Part shown: piece by piece, positions 37,233 to 47,535 of the stretch | Numbering within the stretch: position 1 is the first letter of the stretch | How the letters are laid out: each line of letters begins with the position of its first letter | NCBI RefSeq assembly: GCF_017916325.1 | Contig: NC_090164.1 | Span: 35,001 to 99,000 of the forward strand | Reading direction: 5' to 3' | DNA from: Leishmania martiniquensis | Taxonomy: Eukaryota; Euglenozoa; Kinetoplastea; Trypanosomatida; Trypanosomatidae | DNA length: 64,000 nucleotides | The notes under the pieces: model-generated | Database searches by the model: none | What the model was told of the DNA's origin: nothing | The model's input: the letters and a program-made list of their open reading frames with translations, nothing else | Made by a program: the position numbers and the translations under genes

Positions 37233-38033
37233 TCAGTCTTGATGTCGGCGTGCCTGTGCCCGCTGCGCAGCCGCCTGAACTTGCGGCCCGTAGTAGCGGA
37301 TCAACAAGTAGAGGGTGACGGCAAGGACGATAAGCGGCAGGCACATGCCCAAGACACAGACGATGTAAGCAAAAACACCAGGGATAAGGTCCGCGACGCC
37401 CGACGTGTACTCGTACACGCTCCACGGCGCGGCCCACAGGGCATAATAAAGGACCGCGAAGGGGTAGAGGATGACGAAGCCGACGACCCAGTTGCCAATA
37501 AAGCCCATGATGATGTCGGAGAAGCTCTCCGCCTCGCCAAGACTGAATAGGGAGGAGTACCAGGCGTTGTCGTAGCTGAGCGATTGCACAGCCTTGATGG
37601 ACTCAGAGATCGTACGCTTCTGCTCCTGCGCAAAGTGGAGGGAGGCGACCCCGTAGAGCGGCTTCAGCTTTGCTAGAATAAGACGCTCCTGCTCCTTGAG
37701 AGTGTTGACCTCCGTCAAAGTTCTGCGGTAATCCTCATCGAGCAAGCGGATGGTCGCCTTGTCTTGGGGCCGTGTGTAGAAGAAGCCCTGCTTGCTACGG
37801 GCGGACTCCAACGCTGCCTGTGCCTTGTAGAGCTTGTTGTACGCATTGGTCATCTCACCCTGGCGGAGGGCGTTCGCTTCCCGCTCCCAAAACTGAATCT
37901 GTTCATCTCTATCACGTCTCGCGATTTCCTTGGCGTCTTCGCTGCTTTTCCACGTGTTACCTGGGCTCGCGCTTTCGAGCAAGCAAAGCAGCAGCACCAG
38001 GGCTGCCACCGTCGCCAGTTGCTGCCTAGGCAT
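37233..38033 (-). CDS. Secretory-pathway membrane protein with signal peptide, coiled coil and C-terminal membrane segments
   Basis: 266 residues; family not recognised. Residues 3-22 are a clear signal peptide or N-terminal anchor (QLATVAALVLLLCLLESA). Residues about 40-135 are charged and probably coiled coil, entering with DRDEQIQFWEREANALRQGE. Two long hydrophobic blocks follow, IIMGFIGNWVVGFVILYPFA with an aromatic continuation (VLYYALWAAPWSVYEY), and VFAYIVCVLGMCLPLIVLAV plus TLYLLI, giving about three membrane passes. The tail is short and basic, ending ARRHQD. ER or Golgi localisation is likely from these features; function is unknown. The ATG at 38033 is used; the frame upstream is only translated (CA)n repeat starting at a non-ATG codon. 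Confidence 0.85.
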   Translation of the reverse strand: MPRQQLATVAALVLLLCLLESASPGNTWKSSEDAKEIARRDRDEQIQFWEREANALRQGEMTNAYNKLYKAQAALESARSKQGFFYTRPQDKATIRLLDEDYRRTLTEVNTLKEQERLILAKLKPLYGVASLHFAQEQKRTISESIKAVQSLSYDNAWYSSLFSLGEAESFSDIIMGFIGNWVVGFVILYPFAVLYYALWAAPWSVYEYTSGVADLIPGVFAYIVCVLGMCLPLIVLAVTLYLLIRYYGPQVQAAAQRAQARRHQD

Positions 38034-39302
38034 TGGCGGCACGGTTGTCGTTGGCGTATGTGTGTGTGTGTGTGTAAGTCTTCCCAATAACGTTCTCTAT
38101 CGCTTATTGATGAGTGCGTCTTGTGGAAGAAGATGTACGCGTTGTTTCCGCTGTGGTCAGAGCTTCTCAATTATGACACACTCACAGGTGCGCTTTTGTT
38201 TCCCTATGGAGGAGGGGGGAAAAGTGGAGGAGGGGGGAGGAGGGCCACGTTTCTCCTGCGTGCACATGTACACACCGGGGGAGCGTATGATGCCCACGCG
38301 CGCATGACCAACGCGCACGCTCGTTTAGAGAGGAGGAAAGGGGGGGCACGGAAATGAAGAACGACAAGGACGGCCAGAGAAGAAATGGCGACAGAGAACA
38401 GACGCGAGGTCTGGACTACGGGGGCGCTGCGTGATAGATCGCACGTGCGTGCGCGTGTATGTGCGTGTGTGCAGCCGAGAGGGAGGGAGGGAGGGGTCTC
38501 TTCTGTAAGCCCTAGCATTACGCGAACGCGCTCATCCCGCGCTCCTGCCTGGTGACAAACGCAGTGCAGCGGGTCCGTCACAGAAAGCAAACGGTTCGAG
38601 CAGGCGACCCCTACGCAAGGCGCACGCGCAACGTCAACGATAGCCCTTGCAGGTAAGAAAACAGCACCATGATGGGCATCACGCTGTCGCAGCTCTGCAC
38701 TCGGATTTCGATGGACAACGCATCGCAACGCTACGCTCGCGCTCACTGGTAGACAACAGTCTGCGTGTCAAGTGAAGGAGAATGGCGTGCGACGCTTGGC
38801 CTTTTTGCGCTGTTCCCACAACGCAAAGTTTTACCCGGAAACTGCCGCTTTTCAAGTCAGTGCCTCAGCGACAATGGATTGCGACAAGAACGAAGAGCGC
38901 GTATGTCTGTGCCGGCGTCTTTCCAGTTGGCAAGCTGTCGCGCAGGAGGCCTTCAAACGAGAGCGCAGATTCACACACGCACACGCGCACGAGAGAGAGT
39001 AAGAGAGGCATGTCCATACCTCAGCGCGTGCCTGCAGTCCAGCCCACAATCAGTGCGCGCCCCAGGCAAGTCGCGCGCCCGCCGAGATACAACAGCAGCG
39101 TTGCCGCAGCCAACGCACCGTTCTCGTTCGGCCAATTCTCAGCACCGAGTCCCACCATCCTATATGCCCACAGTTGCCTTCTGGTAGTGCGGACCCGCAC
39201 CCTCTACGCTTTACTTCAGCTCCCTTTCGGAACCTCCACGACCGGCGCTTCATCTGCGCCCGCCTCATCCTCCTTCATAATGGGGCGCGTGAGGGGGTAG
39301 GT
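38034..39302. other. Spacer between Sec24 and ER-type membrane protein genes
   Basis: No gene seen. A (TG)n run at about 38059-38076 sits just upstream of the membrane-protein start. ORFs here are short and without motifs. Confidence 0.7.
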
Positions 39303-42179
39303 CTACTTGGAGGCACTCACTGCGTCCCATACCTTGCGCAGGTAGGTGCCGTAGGCGACCAGGTTGCGCGTGTTGTCCTCCCCCATGCCGCGCTTCATTG
39401 TCGGTTCATAGGTGGCGTTGCCTTGCGCGCACCGTTCCATGAGAGCGGCGAAGGCACCACGGTTAATTCGCCGATGCGTCCAGATGAGGTCTTCGACACG
39501 TTGTCGCAAAGCTTCCAGTTGCTCTGGTGACGCACTGAGCTGCGCCGGCCTCTCTCCCTTTTCCGACGTCACCTCGGCTGGATTCATCCCGAACAGTTGG
39601 CAGATGGTTGGGTGAGCGTGCTTGCCGAACCACAGCACAATGACAGCGCCAACGTTGATGAGGTAGACACCCTCGCGGTGCACGCACTGCTCGGAAGAGA
39701 AGATGGAGGCCGGCAACTGGTCGAGGTCTTCCTCCGGAGCGTACACGACGTAGGTCCACGTCACGTACCAAGGCACCATCGCCTCAATGGGGCATGACAT
39801 CACGGAGGACATGGAAGCAACCCGCTCGTCCGGCGGTAGCGGGCGCACCGTTGCCAGGCCAGTGGCCGCGCACCGGAAGAATCCGCAAAGCAGTTGGGGA
39901 ATAAAGCGCATACTCTCAGGAATGAGCAGCACGCCGGGGCTCGGCCGCATCCCCTGCGCCTCGATCTGCTTCAGTGCCACTTTCCATGCGGTGGTCAGCT
40001 TCTCGGTTACCCTTTCCTGCGCCTGGGGAAAGGGCCCGTTGACAGCCATGTCGACGCACATCTTCGAAAGGAAGCACGACATGCCGAGAGAGCTGATCGA
40101 GTTGATGGCCGGCCCAATAGTGGAAGAGACGGGGAGCTGGATGGTGTGTACGCGAATGCGGCGCTCGCGCGAGCGCGTGGTGTAGACGACGGCAAACTGC
40201 ACGTAGGCGAACTTGGCAGTGTAGTTGGGGCCTATCTTGAACTCGATCGAGTACGACGAGTCCTCGTCGGCCACGGGCAGCACTAGCAGATCCGGCACCC
40301 GCACGTGGCAGTGGCCGTAGAAGTTCGGCACAATAAGCCCCTTCGATGTGCGCACCCGCAGCGTGCAATCAAACGCGGTGAACCGCAGCAGAGTCCGCTG
40401 CACCTGGTCTGCCATGCCGCTCATGGTCACGGCTGTCGCACGATGGATGGAGCCGGAGGTGAAGCGCGACAGCGGGGCAATCGTTGTCAAGTCCACGTCC
40501 TGGTTCGCGCCAACAAAGAGGTCGACCGAAATGGCGCTGTTTGAGCACGCCAGTGCCCGCTGCTTGTACCAGTCACTAGCCGCGGCACACATCGTATACT
40601 CCTTTGGCTGGTTCGACAGCTTCGCCGGATCGAAGCGGTGCTTCAACTTACCATCCCCCTCTGATGGGATGCTCGTGATGCTGGCGAGAACCTTACCTCC
40701 GTTCGCCTCCAGCATCGTCACGGCCGCCGCGAAGGCGGGGCCAAAGGCGCAGCCGACCTCCTTTGTGGAGGCGAACATGTGTGGGATGGACTCAAGCACC
40801 ATGCGAAGGAGATGATATGACTCCTTCACCGGCACGACCAAATCGCTTGCCGGGCACGGAAGTTCCACCTTCTCGAGCTTGAAGTCGTCATTCACGTTGG
40901 CGATATCCTTGACCGTATCCGGTGACACCATCATGCGCGGCACGCTTAGGGAGGGGCGAAGGTTGAAGAAGTAAACGGTGGTGTCGTAGCCCAGGATGCC
41001 CATGTACAGGGCATCGTCGTCCTTCATAGAGTCCAGCGCCGCCAGGGCGCCGCGGCACATCGCCTCCAGAAGGCCCGAGACCACCGCTGATAAGGAGCAG
41101 TCCAACATCAGCAGGAAAACAGGTCGGCGCGGCGGCCGCTTCAGGAACTCAGGTGTCGCGTAGAAGTCGACACTGCAGTTTAGCAGCTCCGGGCGGCTCA
41201 TAATGTCCTCGAGCTGGCCGGTCCTCGGGTCGATACGGCTATAGTAGGCGCGTGGCGTTACGTTTATGTGCTTGCACAGGGTGCACTGCCACCTCGAGCC
41301 GTCGTTCGCCTCGGTGAAGGTGGTGAAGGGGTTGATGTAGGCACCACACAACTTACAGCGAATCATAGCGTTACCCTTGCTCGACAAGTCCACTTCGTTC
41401 AGCCGCGGTTCGGCAAAGGGACGGAAGTTGATGCCGAGCGGTAGGCTGAGGGAATCCGCCAGCAGCTGCGTCTGCGGGAAGGTGCCCATCGTCGGTCGAA
41501 CGCAGATGCGACTGGTGGGCGTGATGTGCAGCGGGGCAGGCATGCGCTGCCGGAGGTCCTCCTCAATGTCCTGCGGCATAATGCGCGGCACGCTCGGGTG
41601 GTCGTAGAGGGCCCCAGGCTTGCTGCTGCTCTGGCGCATCTGCACCTGAGCCACACGGATCAAGTCTGGATTCAGCTGCGGCGGGTAGTCGGGCATGCCG
41701 TACTGCGGATGCGTCTGCGGCTGAGGAGCAAACGGTACAGATGGCTGAGCATAGTGGCCGTATTGCTGCTGCTGCTGCGGAGGCTGGGGTGGCACACTGT
41801 ACGGTTGCTGTGGAGGTGGAGGAGGGTATGATGCGTAGCCCTGCTGCGGCTGCGGTGCACCGTAAGCTCCACCATACGGATCCGCCTGAGTGTACGGGGA
41901 CGCGTAGGAGGGCTGTGTCAGCTGCTGACTGTGGGCAGCGCTGCCCGCCATGGGGAGGTAACCTGCAGGCGCGCCTTGCTGCTGCGCTTGATGCGGAGCT
42001 GGTAGTGCCGATGGCTGTTGGTTGTACCCCATGGCGGGGGCCGTGTAAAACTGGTTGGGGTCCTCAAAGGTGTGATGGAGGTTTGGGGGAGGGGCCGACT
42101 CTTCCTTCGGTTTGGAAGCTGCGGCTGCCGCCTGATGGCGGTGCATTTCCGCGTACATGGCACCAGCAGTATACATCAT
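39303..42179 (-). CDS. SEC24: COPII coat cargo adaptor Sec24
   Basis: 958 residues, normal for Sec24, which pairs with Sec23 at ER exit sites and selects cargo for COPII vesicles. Residues 1-190 are Pro/Gln/Tyr-rich and disordered. The zinc finger near 272-303 has IRCKLCGAYINPFTTF with the second CxxC in WQCTLCKHIN. The trunk domain begins at PVFLLMLDCSLSAVVSGLLE and carries the expected vWA-like fold, including DALYMGILGYDTTVYFF. The beta-sandwich (FDCTLRVRTSKGLIVPNFYG), helical domain and C-terminal gelsolin-like domain (GVYLINVGAVIVLWFGKHAH) follow in order. The start is MMYTAGAMY at 42179; the second Met is next to it. Confidence 0.96.
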   Translation of the reverse strand: MMYTAGAMYAEMHRHQAAAAASKPKEESAPPPNLHHTFEDPNQFYTAPAMGYNQQPSALPAPHQAQQQGAPAGYLPMAGSAAHSQQLTQPSYASPYTQADPYGGAYGAPQPQQGYASYPPPPPQQPYSVPPQPPQQQQQYGHYAQPSVPFAPQPQTHPQYGMPDYPPQLNPDLIRVAQVQMRQSSSKPGALYDHPSVPRIMPQDIEEDLRQRMPAPLHITPTSRICVRPTMGTFPQTQLLADSLSLPLGINFRPFAEPRLNEVDLSSKGNAMIRCKLCGAYINPFTTFTEANDGSRWQCTLCKHINVTPRAYYSRIDPRTGQLEDIMSRPELLNCSVDFYATPEFLKRPPRRPVFLLMLDCSLSAVVSGLLEAMCRGALAALDSMKDDDALYMGILGYDTTVYFFNLRPSLSVPRMMVSPDTVKDIANVNDDFKLEKVELPCPASDLVVPVKESYHLLRMVLESIPHMFASTKEVGCAFGPAFAAAVTMLEANGGKVLASITSIPSEGDGKLKHRFDPAKLSNQPKEYTMCAAASDWYKQRALACSNSAISVDLFVGANQDVDLTTIAPLSRFTSGSIHRATAVTMSGMADQVQRTLLRFTAFDCTLRVRTSKGLIVPNFYGHCHVRVPDLLVLPVADEDSSYSIEFKIGPNYTAKFAYVQFAVVYTTRSRERRIRVHTIQLPVSSTIGPAINSISSLGMSCFLSKMCVDMAVNGPFPQAQERVTEKLTTAWKVALKQIEAQGMRPSPGVLLIPESMRFIPQLLCGFFRCAATGLATVRPLPPDERVASMSSVMSCPIEAMVPWYVTWTYVVYAPEEDLDQLPASIFSSEQCVHREGVYLINVGAVIVLWFGKHAHPTICQLFGMNPAEVTSEKGERPAQLSASPEQLEALRQRVEDLIWTHRRINRGAFAALMERCAQGNATYEPTMKRGMGEDNTRNLVAYGTYLRKVWDAVSASK

Positions 42180-43134
42180 TATTCAAAGAGAAAAAGGGCG
42201 CGCACGGATGTCAGTGCTCGTAGGTTTTCGGCGCTAAGAATAATGCTGCGTGTATGCCTGACAGACCACTGTATAACTATGGGTGAGGAGGAGACAGAAA
42301 GCGGTCGCGGGCGAACCTCGGTGGGCGAATCGGTGCTTGCGTGAGAGGCCGGTAGGCAAAGATGAGGGGGGAGGGGGAGGGAAGTGCACGCGCTTTCGCA
42401 GCGAGGCGTTGACGACAAAGGGGGTATCAGTCGGTAGCGGAAATGGAGACAGCGGCACTCAGAGAAATGGGGCGGCCACTGCGTGCACGCAGGTTCCACG
42501 CACGCAGAGAGAGAGCGGGCCCCCACCCGAAATGGGTAAACAAACGTGACGAGAGACGCACACGTGTCGGAGCGCGTGCGCATAGCGCACTGACAGAGAG
42601 GGGGTGGGGGGTATGCCGCAGCAGTGAGGCAGAGAGCAAACGACTTTCCGCCCTGCAACGAAAAGTCGAGTCAATCGCTTCTCCTTCGGCGTCTCTTCAC
42701 GGGGGGAGGATGGCCGCCGCGCACAGCACTGCCAACGCTGACAGCCCCTCGGTCATTGAGGCCGGGGGTGTGATCGCAGTCCCAGTCGCTACACTGCTGC
42801 TCATACAGCGCACGCAGCACACACACACACACAGACACTGCAGGGAACGTGCAGAGTGTGCGACGGAGCGACCGAGGTCAGGCACACGGGTGCCACCCGC
42901 CGATGCCCCGCGAATCTCATGCGCACTCGCTCCTTAGCAGACGCGGGCTTCTGTGTATGACGACGTGTGTGCGCATTAGTGAGTGGAAGGAAGAAAAAAT
43001 GAGTCCACCGCCACGTGCGAGTCCACGACTGCGCGGGGATCGCTCGAGAGGGGAAGAGAGAGGGGAGGGCAGAGATGAATGCCTTCCCCCCTCCCTCCAG
43101 CCTTTGCGCGAATCGCCAGATCACACAACACTCG
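42180..43134. other. Spacer between mitochondrial-type membrane protein gene and Sec24
   Basis: No gene seen. A minus-strand pyrimidine tract (CCCTTTTTCTCTTTG) lies immediately before the Sec24 ATG without an intervening AG, so the acceptor must be further upstream. The rest is purine-rich on the plus strand. Confidence 0.65.
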
Positions 43135-43782
43135 TCACGGCCGCGGAGCGCGTCCAAACGGGTCTGCCGTCGCTGCAGCTGCCGTCTTCTTTTCCCTCCT
43201 CACCTCATCAAGAGGGCGTCCAAGCGGGCGCGCTTGCGCTCGACGAGACGCACCCGTCTTCAACTGCTCCATGGTGAGGCTGACAGGTGGGGAAGGTCTA
43301 CGCCATCCCATCTTTCGGTACACAGGTGCCAAAAGGTAGGCAAAAAATGGGTAGCGCACGTAGACGGACAGGTCGTAGACCACGAGTGCGAAGAACAGCT
43401 GCCCGGCCAGCACAATGGCCCAGTTCGAGAAGGACCACATCTGCACATAGTGATCATGAGGCACCAAGCCAGTGGGCACGAGGAGGTAGTACGTCGGCTG
43501 CAGATGGCCGGTGATCAGCAGTGCAACGAAGGGGACAAAGAAGAAGCATGTGATAGCGTTCTTCAGGTGACGGAAGGAGTGATGCAGCTCCTTCGTCACG
43601 GGGCCGTCCACCTCGATCGCCAAGTAGTCGATCGGGCGACGGCGACTCATGAAGCGTATAAGCGCGCTGTCTTTGCGCTCAAGGCGCCGCATATCGCTGC
43701 GCGTCTGGGCTAGCACTTCCGACCCGAGCTTTGTCTGGCTCAGCTTGTCAAACAGAAGCCGACGAGATGAGAAGCGGAGCAT
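43135..43782 (-). CDS. Small membrane protein, probably mitochondrial
   Basis: 215 residues; family not recognised. The N-terminus MLRFSSRRLLFDKLSQTKLG is basic, amphipathic and free of acidic residues until Asp12, typical of a mitochondrial presequence. Two hydrophobic segments follow: NAITCFFFVPFVALLITGHL and, after a short loop, WAIVLAGQLFFALVVYDLSV. The LETM1-like beginnings and Arg-rich C-terminus (RRAQARPLGRPLDEVRREKK) suggest a matrix-facing tail. Role unknown; an inner-membrane protein is the best guess. The first ATG in the frame is 43782. The open frame continues to a TTG at 43869 but has no ATG there. Confidence 0.78.
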   Translation of the reverse strand: MLRFSSRRLLFDKLSQTKLGSEVLAQTRSDMRRLERKDSALIRFMSRRRPIDYLAIEVDGPVTKELHHSFRHLKNAITCFFFVPFVALLITGHLQPTYYLLVPTGLVPHDHYVQMWSFSNWAIVLAGQLFFALVVYDLSVYVRYPFFAYLLAPVYRKMGWRRPSPPVSLTMEQLKTGASRRAQARPLGRPLDEVRREKKTAAAATADPFGRAPRP

Positions 43783-45292
43783 GTTGACGCTGCACGCGCG
43801 CCTGTACTTCGACCGAACTATTCTCTCTGCCCTCTGTGTATCGCTTAACGGCTGCGTGATTGGCAGCAACGGCTGAAAAACATTGTGTGAATATACGCAG
43901 ACGCTTGTGGCGCTGCGCGTGAGCGTGTCAGATACGTTTGGCCGCTCAAGCTCTGTCGCTCGCTCGCGTGATCACGTGTGTGTGTGTTGTGGGTGGGGGG
44001 AGGCAAAGAGAAGTATAGGGAAAAGACAGCGAAAAGGGAGCAGCGATGCTCACGCGCGTTCTGCACACCGGCAGACCAGAGCAAAGGCCACGGGAGGGAC
44101 GGCAAACGAAGATCTGCGCGGGGAGAGGGACGCCTCGGGTACCCATAACATCAGCGACCTGCAGCACCGCCGAGCGCGGCTACAGCTCCAGCTCTGAGGA
44201 AGAGCCCGAACGAGCTGCAGCCGGCGAATGCGCCTTTCCAGCATGCATGTGCGCATCTCCATACGTCTAAGCAGCTGCAGGGATACGTGCGTCCAGCCGC
44301 AGGCGAAGAGATCACCGCAGGAGGCAGAAGAGAGGGAGGGAAGGATGCGTCGACGGCGTCGGGGTAAGGGGAGGGGGCACAAGAGGGGAGGGGAGCCCGT
44401 TGTGTTCGACAGAAAAACAAAAGGTGATTCAACGATGTCGAAAGCAGAGAAGAGATAAGCTGAGAGAGAGAGGGGGAAGCAAAGGCGGTGACAGCGCGCC
44501 TTTCCTTCCCCCTCCCTCTCCACCTCTTCCCCGCCGCTGTCCCTCGCCCTACACGAGCATCGCCCCTTTAGGCCCTCTTTCTTCTCTTCGTGAAAGCCAT
44601 CCCCGCAGGCGCACGCTGACTCGGACCATCTTACACCACCCCTCCTCCACGCTCCACCACACCCCTTTGTCGTTAATCGCTACATTTTTTTGCTCCCTTA
44701 AAGAGCTTAGCGATCGTGGTAGGTGCCCTGAGTTCCACGCACTTACACGCTTACACAGCGAAACAGAGAGAGAGAAAGAAGAAACGAGGAACTGTCCGCA
44801 GCTTACGCAATTGGTGAGGCGCCCGAGGTGCCACTAGAGATGGAACCCCTTGGCAATCAGGCCTTCGGGACGGAGATGCCGTGCGGGGCGCCTTGTCTCC
44901 CTCCCTCTCAGCTCGCATCCCCTTGCCGGCCTGTCCAGCTTACACCATTCACGCCAGCGTCACATGCGGGAGAGCGACGTAAGCTGGACGGGCCGGCGAG
45001 GGGATGCGAGTGGAGAGACAGAGAAAGATGGTGTCCAGCAGAGATGCCAAAACGCAGAGCCGTTGGAGAGGTCGCGCGCCCCGGACAGCAGCAGAAGCAG
45101 AGCTGTATGTATGTGTGTATGCATCTAAAATAGATGTTGGAGATAAAGGGCCTCAAGAATGCGGGGCGGAGCACCGGCTGGCACCCCGCACCACCACTAC
45201 TCGCACGCGCACCAATCGAGACGGGGTCGGGGGTGGGGGTCGGCCTCGAAAATGCGCGCACGTTTGACGAGAGGCCCCTTACCGGCACCCAT
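43783..45292. other. Spacer between RIO1 and mitochondrial-type membrane protein gene
   Basis: No gene seen. Its main feature is a 31-bp inverted repeat at 44912-45010, in the probable 3' UTR of RIO1. A pyrimidine-rich plus-strand stretch runs near 44,500-44,560. Confidence 0.65.
44912..45010. repeat. Long inverted repeat, 31-bp arms, 37-base spacer
   Basis: Arms at 44912-44942 and 44980-45010 are reverse complements with two differences, each a T-for-C change that would pair as G-U if the plus strand were RNA (A-C on the minus strand). A further 5-bp stem (44905-44909 with 45013-45017) extends it past short mismatches. Left arm begins ctcgcatcccc; right arm ends ggggatgcgag. It starts about 280 bases after the RIO1 stop on the transcribed strand. 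Confidence 0.95.
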
Positions 45293-46909
45293 TCACTTTC
45301 TTCCCTTTTTCCGCTTGTTGGCGCCACTCCGCTTCTTCTCGGCGCGCCTCTCGCGGTTCGCCTCCTTCACAGCCTTCCGATGCTCCCTGCGCTCTTCCTT
45401 GGTCATGTTAGCCAGCACCGCCTGCGGGGCCTTCTTCTCTGTCTGTACCGGGTCGTCGCCGCCCGACTCGGATTCCGAGTCATCGCTCTCCTCATCCTCT
45501 TCGACGGCGGCACCGCAGCCGCCCACCGCCTGAGCAGCCGAAGGTGCGGCTGTCATGCCCTCAACAAACATGGCAACCTCCCTGTTCGGTCCAGCGCGGT
45601 CAGATATCTGGTTCAGCGAACGCGGCACTGTGATGTTGAGGAAGACTTGCTCATCCACTTTTGCTTGATCCGCGTCGGCTAGCGTGATGCCGCCTTCCTC
45701 GTAGCTGTCACGGATCTCCTTCAGTCGTGCCAGGAGCTCCTCGTCGTTCAGCGGGCCATGGCAGCGTTGCCATCCGGACTTCGCCGAGTCCGCCGTGATG
45801 AAGTGGAAAAGGTCCTGCAGACGGAGCACATCCGTCAGCCCTTGCGACCGAAAGAAGTTGTTGACGTTCACAATGTCGCGCCGCAAGAAATCCATCGAGC
45901 GCGGGTGGTCGTGCTCGACAGACTGCGACACGTCGATCACCACCACACGGCCGCGGTAGAGCAGCAGGTTGTACTCGGAGAGGTCGCCATGGATCAGATG
46001 ACTGCGCGCATACATTTTGCGCATCGTGCAGCACAAGTCAAGGTAGCATTTGTCGAGCGCCTTCGTGGAAGGGAACTTGACCTCCTTCAGCCGCGGCGCA
46101 GGCCACCCGTCCTCGCCAAGGAACTCCATGATGAGCACGTGCTGCCGGAGCAACTTCACGGCGGGTGCCAGGACACCGCCGTCTTGGAGGCGGATGAGGT
46201 TGCGCGCCTCCTTCTCCGCCCACGTGCGCACCATCTTCCGCGGGTTGCTCTTGCAGTAGCGCTGGAAGCGGAACTCGCCCGAGACGTACTGATCGCGGTC
46301 TTTGAAGGACAGTATAGACGTCTTGTACACCTTCAACGCAGCAGGGCTTCCGTCACCGCTCACGGCGTAGTAAACGTTGGCCTCTTTGCCAGTAGATACG
46401 CATCCGTTGATCTCACGTAGGATGCCGGAGTTGACGAGCTTGTACAAGATAAGGCGAGTGCGGGGGTCGAGCACGTTTTCGACGGTAGCGCGCTCGGAGC
46501 GGTCCACGTTCTTGGACGCGGCGTTCTGCACGAAACGGCTGGACATGGTCATCTCCCGTAGCTCATTCAGCACGCATTGGTTCGACTGCGCCCCACCACT
46601 CGCGCCGCCACCGCTCCTGTGCCCGTCGTAGTAGTCATCGATGTGTATCCTACCAAGTACCTTTGCATCAGCGTTCTTGTGCTGGGCGGGCTGGAACTTG
46701 GCAAGTGACGTGGCGGCGCCCTGCGCGTTCGTCCCAGTCCCGACGCAGTCCTCGCCCGGCAGCAGTCCGTGGCCTCCGTCAACTTTCCCCTGCGGTGCCT
46801 CAAAGTATGCATCGTAGTCGTCATCCTCCTCCTCCGAGGACACGATATCCGCCAGAGTACTACCGGCGACCATGTACTGGAGCAACTCGGCATCTTGGGC
46901 GAGGCGCAT
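45293..46909 (-). CDS. RIO1: Atypical serine/threonine kinase RIO1
   Basis: 538 residues. RIO1 is an atypical kinase/ATPase that releases factors from late pre-40S ribosomes. The ATP loop is STGKEA (172-177), the catalytic lysine sits in ALKVYK (Lys193), the catalytic loop is HGDLSEYN (Asp309, Asn314), and the metal-binding motif is the RIO1-specific IDVSQSVEHDHP (Asp326). The RIO N-terminal helix, NVLDPRTRLILYKLVNSGIL, precedes the loop. The N-terminus is acidic (SSEEEDDDYD) and the C-terminus strongly basic (KKRSGANKRKKGRK), both normal for RIO1. The start is the ATG at 46909; the open frame to 47305 reads through pyrimidine tracts and is judged 5' flank. Confidence 0.96.
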   Translation of the reverse strand: MRLAQDAELLQYMVAGSTLADIVSSEEEDDDYDAYFEAPQGKVDGGHGLLPGEDCVGTGTNAQGAATSLAKFQPAQHKNADAKVLGRIHIDDYYDGHRSGGGASGGAQSNQCVLNELREMTMSSRFVQNAASKNVDRSERATVENVLDPRTRLILYKLVNSGILREINGCVSTGKEANVYYAVSGDGSPAALKVYKTSILSFKDRDQYVSGEFRFQRYCKSNPRKMVRTWAEKEARNLIRLQDGGVLAPAVKLLRQHVLIMEFLGEDGWPAPRLKEVKFPSTKALDKCYLDLCCTMRKMYARSHLIHGDLSEYNLLLYRGRVVVIDVSQSVEHDHPRSMDFLRRDIVNVNNFFRSQGLTDVLRLQDLFHFITADSAKSGWQRCHGPLNDEELLARLKEIRDSYEEGGITLADADQAKVDEQVFLNITVPRSLNQISDRAGPNREVAMFVEGMTAAPSAAQAVGGCGAAVEEDEESDDSESESGGDDPVQTEKKAPQAVLANMTKEERREHRKAVKEANRERRAEKKRSGANKRKKGRK

Positions 46910-46914
46910 GGTCG

Positions 46915-46986
46915 CTCGTCCCAGCGAGGGACAGCGGGGCCAACAGAAAGGGGAGGGAGAGCGACAGAACAAAAAGAGGGAGGAGT
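46915..46986 (-). promoter_or_regulatory. Candidate spliced-leader acceptor region for RIO1
   Basis: A long pyrimidine tract on the minus strand (about 46,937-46,986) is followed by no AG until GACGAG, AG at 46916-46915, only 5 bases from the ATG. Such a short leader is unusual, so either this AG or a non-consensus upstream site is used. Confidence 0.35.
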
Positions 46987-47507
46987 GAGCCTTTGCACTA
47001 CGCAGTCGTGAAAGAGTCTGAGAGAGAGAGAAGGCGCTCGAGGTGGGAGAGCATCGAGACACTGCATCGCACACGTGTGTGAAGACACCCATATCGATGT
47101 TGTGCGCGCGTGGAGGTGAAAGTGGGTGAGGCCCGGAGAGGCAAGGAAAAGAAAAAGAGCGGCAGCACAATCGTAGGAGTAGTGGGAGGAAGAGCAAAAC
47201 GGTGCTGTCGCATGGACGGCGATCTTGGCGGTAGCGCGCATGAGCTCGACGGCGGATGCAACTGCTCTGCATCGCGGGGCATCCTCGCGTATGATTGCAG
47301 GGCAACTGGTGAGGGGGGGCTGACTACCCACACCATTCACAGGTCACCTCACGAGCGCCCAGCACCGCTGCGTCCTCAAGATGCGCCGCGAAAGAGAAGG
47401 CACCGTCTGCGATACTGAACGCGCTAAGAGCGTCATTGGCAGCTGAGGTGTCCAATTCGGTTTCTCTTCGCTCTGTGGCTTTCTTTTCCTCGTTGGCGTT
47501 TACCTTC

Positions 47508-47535
47508 TACGCGGGTGGCGCGCACCACCCGCGTA
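47508..47535. repeat. Perfect 11-bp inverted repeat (hairpin, 6-base loop)
   Basis: Arms tacgcgggtgg (47508-47518) and ccacccgcgta (47525-47535) flank cgcgca. It lies about 600 bases upstream of the RIO1 start, in the spacer. Confidence 0.9.

Noticed and set aside
38581..38620. tRNA T-arm-like ggttcga
   Set aside because: No acceptor or anticodon stems can be drawn around it.
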